This document shows positions 36,573-44,259 of a DNA stretch of 53,252 bases, piece by piece (within the stretch, counting starts at the first letter, position 1; every line of letters begins with the position of its first letter). The DNA is taken from the NCBI GenBank assembly GCA_031407765.1, contig JANOIR010000446.1, forward strand, positions 1 through 53,252, read 5' to 3'. The notes below the pieces were generated by a model that saw only the letters and a list, made by a program, of their open reading frames with translations, ran no database searches and was not told where the DNA came from. The DNA comes from JBDSLU01 sp031407765. GTDB lineage: Bacteria > Acidobacteriota > Vicinamibacteria > Vicinamibacterales > Vicinamibacteraceae. Position numbers and translations under genes: made by a program.

Positions 36573-37595
36573 ATGTTTCCCGCACTACTCGAGAAGCTGC
36601 AACGGCAGGAAGACCTAACCGAGGCCGAAGCCGCGGCCGCGATGGCCCGGATGATGGACGGCGACGTGCCGGCGGCGCAGGTCGCCGGCCTGCTGATTGC
36701 GCTGCGCCAGAAGGGCGAGCGGCCGGCCGAGATCGTCGGCTTCGCGCGGACCATGCGCGCCCGCGCGGTATCGCTGTCGCGGCCCCACCCCGAGGCGATC
36801 GACACCTGCGGCACCGGCGGCGACGGCGCCGACACGTTCAACATCTCGACGGTCGCGGCGATCGTGGTGGCCGCCTGCGGCGTGCCGGTCGCCAAGCACG
36901 GCAACCGCTCGGCCTCGAGCCGCTGCGGCAGCGCCGACGTGTTCGAGGCGCTGGGGGTCGACGTGGCGGTGACCCCGGCGATCGCCGAGGCGTGCCTCGC
37001 CGAGGCCGGCCTCGCCTTCTTCTTCGCGCCGACGTTCCATCCCGCGATGCGCCACGTCGCATCGGTGCGGCGCGAGCTCGGCGTCCGCACGGCTTTCAAC
37101 CTGCTCGGCCCACTGACCAACCCGGCCGGGGCCCGGCGCCAGATCGTCGGTGTGCCGCGGCCGGAGCTCACGGAGCTGGTGGCGAAGGCGCTCGGCCTGC
37201 TCGGCTCCGAGCGCGCCTGGGTCGTGCACGGCGCCGACGGCCTCGACGAGCTGTCGACGACCGGCTACACCAAGGTGTCCGAGGCACGCGGCCGCTCGGT
37301 GCGGACGTTCTACGTGCACCCGGTCGACGTCGGCCTGGCCAAGGCGAGCCTGGCCGATCTGGCCGGTGGCACCGCCGCCCAGAACGCGGCCATCGCCCGC
37401 GACATCCTGACCGGCGCCAGAGGGCCGCAGCGCGACGTCGTGCTGCTGAACGCCGGCGCGGCACTGCTCATCGCCGGCGCGGCGACGTCGGTGAACGAAG
37501 GGATCGCGCGGGCCGCCGCGGCCATCGATCGCGGCGCCGCCACCGCGACCCTGGAACAGCTGATCGCGACCTCGCACCACGGAGCGTCGATATGA
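36573..37595 (+). CDS. trpD: Anthranilate phosphoribosyltransferase, 340 residues
   Basis: It transfers phosphoribose from PRPP to anthranilate. Diagnostic motifs are DTCGTGGDGADTFNIST (PRPP-binding, about 71-87), VAKHGNRSASSRCGSADVFEALG, FFFAPTFHPAMRHV and RTAFNLLGPLTNPAGA. Length is normal. It begins six bases after trpG and overlaps trpC by ATGA. Confidence 0.96.
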   Translation: MFPALLEKLQRQEDLTEAEAAAAMARMMDGDVPAAQVAGLLIALRQKGERPAEIVGFARTMRARAVSLSRPHPEAIDTCGTGGDGADTFNISTVAAIVVAACGVPVAKHGNRSASSRCGSADVFEALGVDVAVTPAIAEACLAEAGLAFFFAPTFHPAMRHVASVRRELGVRTAFNLLGPLTNPAGARRQIVGVPRPELTELVAKALGLLGSERAWVVHGADGLDELSTTGYTKVSEARGRSVRTFYVHPVDVGLAKASLADLAGGTAAQNAAIARDILTGARGPQRDVVLLNAGAALLIAGAATSVNEGIARAAAAIDRGAATATLEQLIATSHHGASI

Positions 37596-38398
37596 GGAGC
37601 GCGGGCGGGGCGGACGTGCTCACCACGATCATCGCGGCCACGACGCGCGGCGTCGAGATGCGCTCGACGCCGGAGGCGCGACGCGCCCTCGAGCGGGAGG
37701 CCGCGGCGTGGCAGCCGCGCGGCGCCGCGCTCGTCGCGGCGCTGGCCACGCCCGGCCCCGTCCGCGTCATCGCCGAGTGCAAGCGCCGCTCGCCGTCGCG
37801 CGGAATCCTTCGCGCCAACTACGATCCGGCCGCCATTGCGCGTCAGTACGCGGCCGCCGGCGCGGCCGCGATCTCGGTGCTTACCGAGCCGACCTTCTTC
37901 GACGGCGCCCTCGACCATCTGCGCGCGGTGCGCGCCGCGGTGCCGACGCCGATCCTGCGCAAGGACTTCTTCGTCGACCCGTTCCAGATCCTCGAGGCGC
38001 ACGCCGCCGGCGCCGACGCGATCCTGCTGATCGTCGCCGCGCTCGACGACGCCACGCTGGCCCGGCTCCACACCGAGGCGCTGGGGCGCGGCCTGGCCGT
38101 GCTGGTCGAGGTTCACACCGCCGCGGAACTGGCGCGGGCGCACCAGGCGGGGGCGCGACTCATCGGCGTCAACAGCCGCGACTTGAAGACGCTGACGGTC
38201 TCGCTCGAGGTCGCACTCCGCCTCGGCCCGTCGCTCGCCCCCGGCGTCGTCGGCGTCGCCGAGAGCGGCATCCGCACCGCCGCCGACATCGACGCGCTCA
38301 CGGTGGCCGGCTATCACGCCTTCCTGGTCGGCGAGCGGCTCATGGGCGAGCCGGATCCTGGTGCGGCGCTGGCCGAGCTGACGGGAGTACGAGGGTGA
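37592..38398 (+). CDS. trpC: Indole-3-glycerol phosphate synthase, 268 residues
   Basis: A TIM-barrel enzyme acting on CdRP. Signatures: VIAECKRRSPSRGILR (catalytic Lys), ISVLTEPTFFDGALDHL, PILRKDFFVDPFQILEA, AVLVEVHTAAEL, IGVNSRDLKTLTV and VAESGIRTAADI. ATG 37592 overlaps the trpD stop. It is not fused to TrpF. Confidence 0.95.
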   Translation: MRSAGGADVLTTIIAATTRGVEMRSTPEARRALEREAAAWQPRGAALVAALATPGPVRVIAECKRRSPSRGILRANYDPAAIARQYAAAGAAAISVLTEPTFFDGALDHLRAVRAAVPTPILRKDFFVDPFQILEAHAAGADAILLIVAALDDATLARLHTEALGRGLAVLVEVHTAAELARAHQAGARLIGVNSRDLKTLTVSLEVALRLGPSLAPGVVGVAESGIRTAADIDALTVAGYHAFLVGERLMGEPDPGAALAELTGVRG

Positions 38399-39039
38399 TC
38401 CGGCCGGCGATGAAGTTCTGCGGCATCACGCGCGTCGAGGACGCCTGGGCCGCCGCCGATCTCGGCGCGGCGGCGATCGGCTTCGTCTTCGCGCCGGCCA
38501 GCCCGCGTGCAATCACGCCGGAGGCCGCGCGGGCGATCGCGCAGAGGCTGCCGCCGTTCCTGCAGCGCGTCGGCGTCTTCGTCGATCTGCCGATGGCGGA
38601 CGTGCGCCGCGTCGCTGAGCACGCCGGCCTCGACGTCGTGCAGCTGCACGGCCGCGAGAGCGCGGCCAACGCCGCGGCGGTGTGGCCGCGCGTGATCAAG
38701 GCCCTGGCGCGGGAGGTCGATCCGCGGAGCCAGGCGTCGGCGTGGCCGGAGGCGGTGACGCTGCTCGTCGACGCGGCGACGGGCGACGCGCCCGGCGGCA
38801 CCGGCGAGCTCGCCGACTGGCCGGCGGCCGCGGCGCTGGCGCGGGCGCGCCGGCTGGTGCTGGCCGGCGGGTTGACCGCCGACAACGTCGGCGAGGCGAT
38901 CGCGAGGGTCCGTCCCTACGCGGTGGACGTCTCGTCGGGAATCGAGGCGCGGCCGGGCGAGAAATCGGTTGCACGGATGCGGGCGTTCGCGCGCGCGGTG
39001 GACGACGCCTGGAGGCGGGATGACGATGGCCTTGGATAG
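38395..39039 (+). CDS. trpF: Phosphoribosylanthranilate isomerase, 214 residues
   Basis: A small TIM barrel with MKFCGITRVEDAWAAADLGA (catalytic Cys), IGFVFAPASPRAI, VVQLHGRES, and the phosphate-binding LAGGLTADNVGEAI and VDVSSGIEARPGEKS. The GTG at 38395 shares GTGA with trpC and has GGGAG upstream; an ATG at 38410 (MKFCGIT) is the alternative start. The 3' end overlaps trpB by 20 bases. Confidence 0.92.
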   Translation: MIRPAMKFCGITRVEDAWAAADLGAAAIGFVFAPASPRAITPEAARAIAQRLPPFLQRVGVFVDLPMADVRRVAEHAGLDVVQLHGRESAANAAAVWPRVIKALAREVDPRSQASAWPEAVTLLVDAATGDAPGGTGELADWPAAAALARARRLVLAGGLTADNVGEAIARVRPYAVDVSSGIEARPGEKSVARMRAFARAVDDAWRRDDDGLG

Positions 39040-40285
39040 GGTAGAAGCGGGGGATAGGGTGGAGGCGAGGCCCGTCTTCGGGCGGCGGGATCCGGATGCG
39101 CGCGGCTATTTCGGCGCCTACGGCGGGCGCTTCGTGCCGGAGACGCTGGTCGAGCCGGTGGCGGCGCTCGAGCGCGCCTACTTTTCGGCGCGGACCGATC
39201 CGGCTTTCGTCGACGACCTGGTGCAGGTGCTGCGGCAGTTCGTCGGCCGTCCCACGCCGCTCTACGAGGCGCAGCGGCTGTCCGAGGACGTCGGCTGTCG
39301 CGTCTTCCTCAAGCGCGAGGACCTGGCCCACACCGGCGCTCACAAGATCAACAACGCGATCGGCCAGGCCCTGCTGGCCAAGCGGATGCGCAAGACGCGC
39401 ATCGTCGCCGAGACCGGCGCCGGCCAGCACGGCGTCGCCTCGGCCACGGCCTGCGCGCTGCTCGGCCTCGAGTGCGTCGTCTACATGGGCACCGAGGACA
39501 TGGCGCGCCAGGCGCTGAATGTCGTGCGCATGCGCCTGCTCGGCGCCACCGTCGTCGGCGTCGACAGCGGCAGCCGGACGTTGTAGGATGCCATCAGCGA
39601 AGCGATGCGCGACTGGGTGGCGCGACCGGATGACACCGCCTACCTGCTCGGCTCGGCGCTCGGGCCGCATCCGTATCCGTTGATGGTCCGCGAGGTCCAG
39701 TCGATCATGGGCCAGGGGGCGCGGCAGCAGATCCTGGCCCAGGCCGGCCGCCTGCCCGATGCCGTCCTCGCCTGCATCGGCGGTGGCAGCAACGCGATCG
39801 GGCTGTTCGACGCCTTCATCGACGACGCCGCGGTCCGGCTGATCGGCGTCGAAGCCGGCGGCGAGGGCATCACGCCGGGCCGGCACGCGGCCCGCTTCTC
39901 GGGCGGCAGCCCCGGTGTGTTGCAAGGCACCTTCACCTACGTGCTGCAGGACGCCGCCGGCAACATCGAGCTGACGCACTCGGTTTCGGCCGGCCTCGAT
40001 TACGCGGCGATCGGGCCGGAGCACGCGTGGCTGCGCGATCAGGGACGGGTGAGCTATCGCTACGCGACCGACGCCGCCGCGCTCGACGCCTTCGCGTGGC
40101 TGGGACGCAGCGAAGGGCTGCTGCCGGCGCTCGAATCGGCGCACGCGATCGCCGCGGTGCGAGACGTCGCCCGCGAGATCGGCCGAGACGGCATCCTGGT
40201 GGTGAACCTCTCCGGCCGCGGCGACAAGGACGTGCACCTGGTCGGCAGCCTTGGCCAGGCGGCGCCGGCGGAGGTACGCTCGTGA
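39020..40285 (+). pseudogene. trpB: Tryptophan synthase beta chain with an in-frame amber codon
   Basis: Read through, the gene gives 421 residues of a normal TrpB: RGYFGAYGGRFVPETLV, the PLP Lys109 in HTGAHKINNAIGQAL, ETGAGQHGVASATA, the phosphate-binding IGGGSNAIGLF and GRGDKDV. At codon 189 (39584-39586) TAG replaces what is normally Lys (AAG) in the stretch GSRTL-x-DAISEAMRDW; a single A-to-T change explains it. No frameshift, and both halves keep coding character. The truncated product would lack the second half of the PLP site. Either a real nonsense mutation, readthrough, or an assembly error. The start is ATG 39020 with GGAGG just upstream. Confidence 0.93.
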
Positions 40286-41100
40286 GCCAACGGCTGGCCG
40301 ATACCTTTGCACGGTTGCGGGCAGGCGGCGCGCCGGGCCTCGTCACCTATGTCACCGCCGGCGATCCCGGCTATGCCCGATCGCGCGACATCGTGCGCGC
40401 GCTCGACCGCGCCGGCGCCGACGTGATCGAGCTCGGCGTGCCGTTCTCGGAGCCGCTCGCCGACGGCCCGGTCATCCAGCGGGCGACCGAGCGGGCGCTG
40501 GCCGGCGGTATGACGCTGGCGCGGACGCTGGATCTGGTCGAGGAGCTGCGCGGCGAGCTGCGCGCGCCGATCGTCCTGTTCACCTACGCCAACCCGATCT
40601 ACCGGCTCGGCTTCGACGCCTTCGCGACGCGGGCCCGTCAGGCCGGCGTCGACGGCGTTCTTGCGCTCGACCTGCCGGTCGAGGAGGCCGGGGCGCTGCA
40701 GGCGCGCCTGGCGACCGAGGCGATCGATACGATTTTCCTGGTCAGCCCGACCACGACCGACGAGCGGCTGCGCCGGGCCGGCGAGCTCGGCTCGGGCTTT
40801 CTCTACGGCATCTCGCGGCTCGGCGTGACCGGCATGCGCGCCGATGTCGCCACCGGCGCCGAGGCGCTGGCGGCACGGATGCGGCGCGAGACGCGGCTGC
40901 CCGTCGCGCTCGGCTTCGGCCTGTCGCGTCCGGAGCACATCCGCGAGGTCGGCCGCTGGGCCGACGCAGCGGTGGTCGGCAGCGCGCTGGTCGACGTCAT
41001 CGCCCGCGCCGGCGACTCGGCGACGGTGGGCGAGGAGGTCGAGCGGTTCGTGCGCTGGCTGAAGGGCGGAGCCGAGGTCGCGGAGGCCGCGCATGGATGA
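40282..41100 (+). CDS. trpA: Tryptophan synthase alpha chain, 272 residues
   Basis: It cleaves indole-3-glycerol phosphate to indole, which is channelled to TrpB. Motifs: LVTYVTAGDPGYARS, ELGVPFSEPLADGPVIQRA (catalytic Glu), GVLALDLPVEEA (catalytic Asp), FLVSPTTTDERL and YGISRLGVTGM. The GTG start shares GTGA with the trpB stop. Intact, unlike its partner trpB. It overlaps the chorismate mutase gene by eight bases. Confidence 0.96.
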   Translation: MSQRLADTFARLRAGGAPGLVTYVTAGDPGYARSRDIVRALDRAGADVIELGVPFSEPLADGPVIQRATERALAGGMTLARTLDLVEELRGELRAPIVLFTYANPIYRLGFDAFATRARQAGVDGVLALDLPVEEAGALQARLATEAIDTIFLVSPTTTDERLRRAGELGSGFLYGISRLGVTGMRADVATGAEALAARMRRETRLPVALGFGLSRPEHIREVGRWADAAVVGSALVDVIARAGDSATVGEEVERFVRWLKGGAEVAEAAHG

Positions 41101-41404
41101 ACTCGCCGGACGGGCCAGGGTGCTGACCGAGATCGCGGCGTGCCGCGACGCGATCGACGCCATCGACGCGCAGCTGGTCGCGCTCCTCAGCAGCCGGGCC
41201 CAGAACGTCGTCGAGATCGGCCGGCTGAAAGGGCTCCTGCAGATGGAGATCTACCAGCCGGCGCGTGAAGAAGCGGTGCTGCGGCACGTCCGCAGCGTGA
41301 ACCCCGGGCCGCTGGACGGCGACGCGATGGCGCGGCTCTTCGAACGCATCATCGACGAAGCGCGCCGCCTCGAGCGTGCGATGGCCGAACGCGAGCACAA
41401 GTAA
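41093..41404 (+). CDS. aroQ: Chorismate mutase, AroQ class, 103 residues
   Basis: An all-helical mutase converting chorismate to prephenate for Phe and Tyr. Family features: CRDAIDAIDAQLVALLSSRAQNVVEIGRLKG (helix 1, with R and K of the active site), then YQPAREEAVLRHV and LFERIIDEARRLERAM. In bacteria this enzyme often forms a complex with DAHP synthase, which is the next gene. It overlaps trpA by eight bases. Confidence 0.93.
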   Translation: MDELAGRARVLTEIAACRDAIDAIDAQLVALLSSRAQNVVEIGRLKGLLQMEIYQPAREEAVLRHVRSVNPGPLDGDAMARLFERIIDEARRLERAMAEREHK

Positions 41405-41407
41405 CCC

Positions 41408-41429
41408 TGCGGCCCCAAAAGGGGCCGCA
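41408..41429. other. Perfect 9-bp hairpin between aroQ and aroF
   Basis: TGCGGCCCC and GGGGCCGCA form a perfect stem around AAAA, directly after the aroQ stop. No T-run follows, so it is not a standard intrinsic terminator. It might stabilise or cut the message between the Trp genes and the distal genes. AGGAGA lies further on, before the aroF ATG. Confidence 0.7.
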
Positions 41430-41472
41430 CCGGACGCCGAGCATCCGGACGGGTGGCATAGGAGAATGGTCC

Positions 41473-42516
41473 ATGGTAGTCGTGATGGCAGAAGGCGCGA
41501 GCGAAGAGCAGATCCAGAACGTCGTCGCTCATCTCGTCGAGCAAGGCTTCGACGTGCATCGATCGACGGGAGCCGCACGCACCGTGCTCGGCGCGGTGGG
41601 CTCCGGACGCCACCGCGACCCGAAGCTGCTCGAGGTGCTCGACGGCGTCCACGAAGTGGTGCGCATCACCGAGCCGTACAAGCTCGCCAGCCGCACGTTC
41701 AAGCGCGACAACACGGTGTTCGACGTCGGCGACGTTCGGATAGGCGGCGACGAAGTGATCGTCATGGCCGGGCCGTGCTCGGCTGAGACCGACGAGCAGG
41801 TCAACGCCTCGGCGGCGGCGGTCAAACGCGCCGGCGGCAAGTTCCTGCTCGGCGGCGCCTTCAAGCCGCGCTCGTCACCGTACAGCTTCCAGGGACACGG
41901 CGAGGAGGGGCTGCGGATGCTCCGCGCCGGCGCCGATCAGCACGGCCTCAAGTTGATCACCGAGGTGATGGACGCGAGCCAGATCAGCCTGATCGACAGG
42001 TACGTCGACGTCTACCAGCTCGGCGCCCGCAACATGCAGAACTACACGCTGCTGCGGGAGATGGGCAAGGTGCGCAAGCCGGTGCTGCTGAAGCGCGGCA
42101 TCTCGGCGACGATCGAGGAGTGGCTGATGTCGGCGGAGTACCTGCTCTCCGGCGGCAACACACAAGTGATCCTCTGCGAGCGAGGTATCCGGACGTTCGA
42201 GACCTACACCCGCAACACGATGGACATCTCGGCGATCCCGATGCTGAAGAAGCTCACGCACCTGCCGGTCTTCGCCGATCCGAGTCACGGCATCGGCAAG
42301 CGGGATCAGGTGCCGGCGATGGCGCGGGCGTCGATCGCCGCCGGCGCCGACGGATTGCTGATCGAGGTGCACTGCGATCCGGACAAGGCGTGGAGCGACG
42401 GCGCGCAGTCGCTGTTCCCGGGCCAGTTCGATCGCCTGATGGCGGAGCTGCGCATCATCGCGCCGGCGATCGGGCGCAGCATCTGCGTCGAGCCGGCCGT
42501 GCGCAGCGGGTGGTAG
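41473..42516 (+). CDS. aroF: 3-deoxy-7-phosphoheptulonate (DAHP) synthase, type I-beta, 347 residues
   Basis: This is the first enzyme of the shikimate pathway. An N-terminal ferredoxin-like/ACT-type regulatory domain (about 1-70: VVVMAEGASEEQIQNVVAHL) precedes the catalytic barrel: VIVMAGPCSAET, GGAFKPRSSPYSFQGHG, LITEVMD, QLGARNMQNYTLL, VLLKRGISATIEEW and FADPSHGIGKRDQV (metal ligands). The distal position in the trp operon places pathway entry under the same leader. The CM-DAHPS pairing with the previous gene is usual for this type. Confidence 0.95.
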   Translation: MVVVMAEGASEEQIQNVVAHLVEQGFDVHRSTGAARTVLGAVGSGRHRDPKLLEVLDGVHEVVRITEPYKLASRTFKRDNTVFDVGDVRIGGDEVIVMAGPCSAETDEQVNASAAAVKRAGGKFLLGGAFKPRSSPYSFQGHGEEGLRMLRAGADQHGLKLITEVMDASQISLIDRYVDVYQLGARNMQNYTLLREMGKVRKPVLLKRGISATIEEWLMSAEYLLSGGNTQVILCERGIRTFETYTRNTMDISAIPMLKKLTHLPVFADPSHGIGKRDQVPAMARASIAAGADGLLIEVHCDPDKAWSDGAQSLFPGQFDRLMAELRIIAPAIGRSICVEPAVRSGW

Positions 42517-42527
42517 ACGCGACGCGT

Positions 42528-43964
42528 ATGCCTCCGGGATCTGGCGACGGCGCCGAGCCGCCATTTCGAAGCATTGCGATCGTCGGCGTAGGCCTGATGG
42601 GCGGTTCGGTGGGGTTGGCGGCGCGGGCGTGCTGGCCGGGCGTCCGCGTGATCGGCATCGACACGCGCGACGTGCTGGTCAGCGCGGTGGCGCTCGGCGC
42701 CGTATCCGAGACGACCTCCGACGTCGCGGCTGCGGCGAGCGCGGATCTGGTCATCCTCTGCGCGCCGATCGCGGTCAACGTCGCCACGTTCGAGACGCTG
42801 GCGCCGCGGCTCCAGCCGGGGACCGTCGTCACCGACGTCGGCAGCACCAAGCGCGACATCGTCGCCGCCGCGGAGTCTCGCGGCGTCGACGGCTTCGTCG
42901 GCGGCCATCCGCTGGCCGGCGCGGCCACGTCGGGCACGGCGTCGGCGCGGGAGCACCTCTTTCGCGGCCGGCCGTGGATCCTGACGCCGGGCCCGCGCAG
43001 CGCGCCGGCGGCGGTCGACCGCCTGACCGCCTTCGCGCGCGCGCTGGGCGCCTCGCCGACCATCCTCGAGGCTGGTGCTCACGATCGGCTCATGGCCTAC
43101 GTGAGTCACTTGCCGCAAGTGGTCGCGTCGACGTTGCTCGAGACCATCGGGGCGACGGTTGGCGAGTCGGGCCTGGCGCTCTCGGGGCCTGGTCTGGCCG
43201 ACACCACCCGGCTGGCGGCGAGCTCGGGAGCGCTCTGGTCCGGCATCCTGAACGCCAACGCCGACCACGTCGCGGACGCGATCGCGGCGCTCGAGGCGTC
43301 GTTGGCGCGGATCCGCGCCGGGCTGGCCGACGGACCGGCGGTCGAAGCGACGTTCGCCTCGGCGGCGCGCTGGCGGCGATCCATCAAACTGATCGGTGAG
43401 GCCGGCCGGCCGAGTGTGCGGGATGCCGCGCCGCCGGTCGAGCGGACGGTGCCCGCGGTCCGCACCTACATCGAGCAGACCACGCGGCCGCGGATCGAGG
43501 TGGCCTGGCCCGACCCCGAGTGGCGGCTCGCACGCGCGGACTCGTGCCCGCCCTCGTTCTACCGCTTTCTCTACCGTGAGGTCGGGCGCCCGTGGCACTG
43601 GATCGACCGCTTGCCGTGGTCGGACGACCGGATTCACGCGCACCTCACGCAGACCGGGATCGAGATCTGGGTTCTGTCGCACGGCACCGTGCCCGCGGGG
43701 TTCGCCGAACTTGAGCGCGCCGCCGACGGTAGCGTCGAGATCGTTTACTTCGGGCTGTTGCCCGAGTTCATCGGACGTCGGGTCGGCCAAGGTTTCCTCG
43801 CCGCGATCATCGACCGCGCCTGGGACGGCGAGACCAGCCGGGTGTGGTTGCACACCTGCACGCTGGATCACGCCCGCGCGCTCCCGACCTACCTGGCCGG
43901 CGGTTTCCGCGTGGTGCGAGAGGAATCGTACATCGCTCGGCTCGAGACCGTCGCCATCTCCTGA
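42528..43964 (+). CDS. tyrA: Prephenate dehydrogenase fused to a GNAT acetyltransferase, 478 residues
   Basis: Residues 15-300 are a TyrA-type dehydrogenase: IAIVGVGLMGGSVGLAARA (NAD-binding), VTDVGSTKRDIVAAA, FVGGHPLAGAATSG and AYVSHLPQVVASTL. From about residue 320 the chain continues without a stop into a GNAT-like domain: FYRFLYREVGRPWHWIDRLPW, FAELERAADGSVEIVYFGLLPEFIGRRVGQGFL (acetyl-CoA-binding region) and HARALPTYLAGGFRVVREE. TyrA makes 4-hydroxyphenylpyruvate for Tyr; the acetyltransferase substrate is unknown. ATG 42528 chosen; a GTG at 42510 is in frame. The aromatic run ends here. Confidence 0.88.
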   Translation: MPPGSGDGAEPPFRSIAIVGVGLMGGSVGLAARACWPGVRVIGIDTRDVLVSAVALGAVSETTSDVAAAASADLVILCAPIAVNVATFETLAPRLQPGTVVTDVGSTKRDIVAAAESRGVDGFVGGHPLAGAATSGTASAREHLFRGRPWILTPGPRSAPAAVDRLTAFARALGASPTILEAGAHDRLMAYVSHLPQVVASTLLETIGATVGESGLALSGPGLADTTRLAASSGALWSGILNANADHVADAIAALEASLARIRAGLADGPAVEATFASAARWRRSIKLIGEAGRPSVRDAAPPVERTVPAVRTYIEQTTRPRIEVAWPDPEWRLARADSCPPSFYRFLYREVGRPWHWIDRLPWSDDRIHAHLTQTGIEIWVLSHGTVPAGFAELERAADGSVEIVYFGLLPEFIGRRVGQGFLAAIIDRAWDGETSRVWLHTCTLDHARALPTYLAGGFRVVREESYIARLETVAIS

Positions 43965-44091
43965 ACGCCCCCGGCCGGGGGACCGGCGTCGTATGGCAAA
44001 GGTGGAGAAGGCCGGGCGTAAACTGAACCGTCCCTCGCGTCGTCCAAGCTACGACGACATGATCCGCGCACGCCTTCACGTTTCCAGGGGA

Positions 44092-44257
44092 CTAGCAGCT
44101 CGCGGTGGAAGTGCCGCGGCATTCGACGGGCGATGCATCCCGGCGCTCGGCGTTGCTCGTCGGTGGAATATCCCCGATATTCGCCCTCCTCGCGCCTGGA
44201 TCGCCGGGCGCCTCGCCCGTCTCGGTGCCTCGCGCCACTTCCACCACGAACTGCTAG
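44092..44257. repeat. 166-bp palindromic dispersed element, copy 2
   Basis: Same length and layout as 331-496. Differences are at element positions 9, 12, 74, 80, 81, 86, 92, 107, 158 and 159. Terminal arms at 44092-44113 and 44236-44257 pair over all 22 positions if the minus strand is read as RNA (two U-G pairs). The apical stem changes from GAATAC/GTATTC to GAATAT/ATATTC. The element ends two bases before the probable GTG start of the DUF5916 gene. The remainder of 43965-44091 shows no other feature. Confidence 0.9.
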
Positions 44258-44259
44258 CC

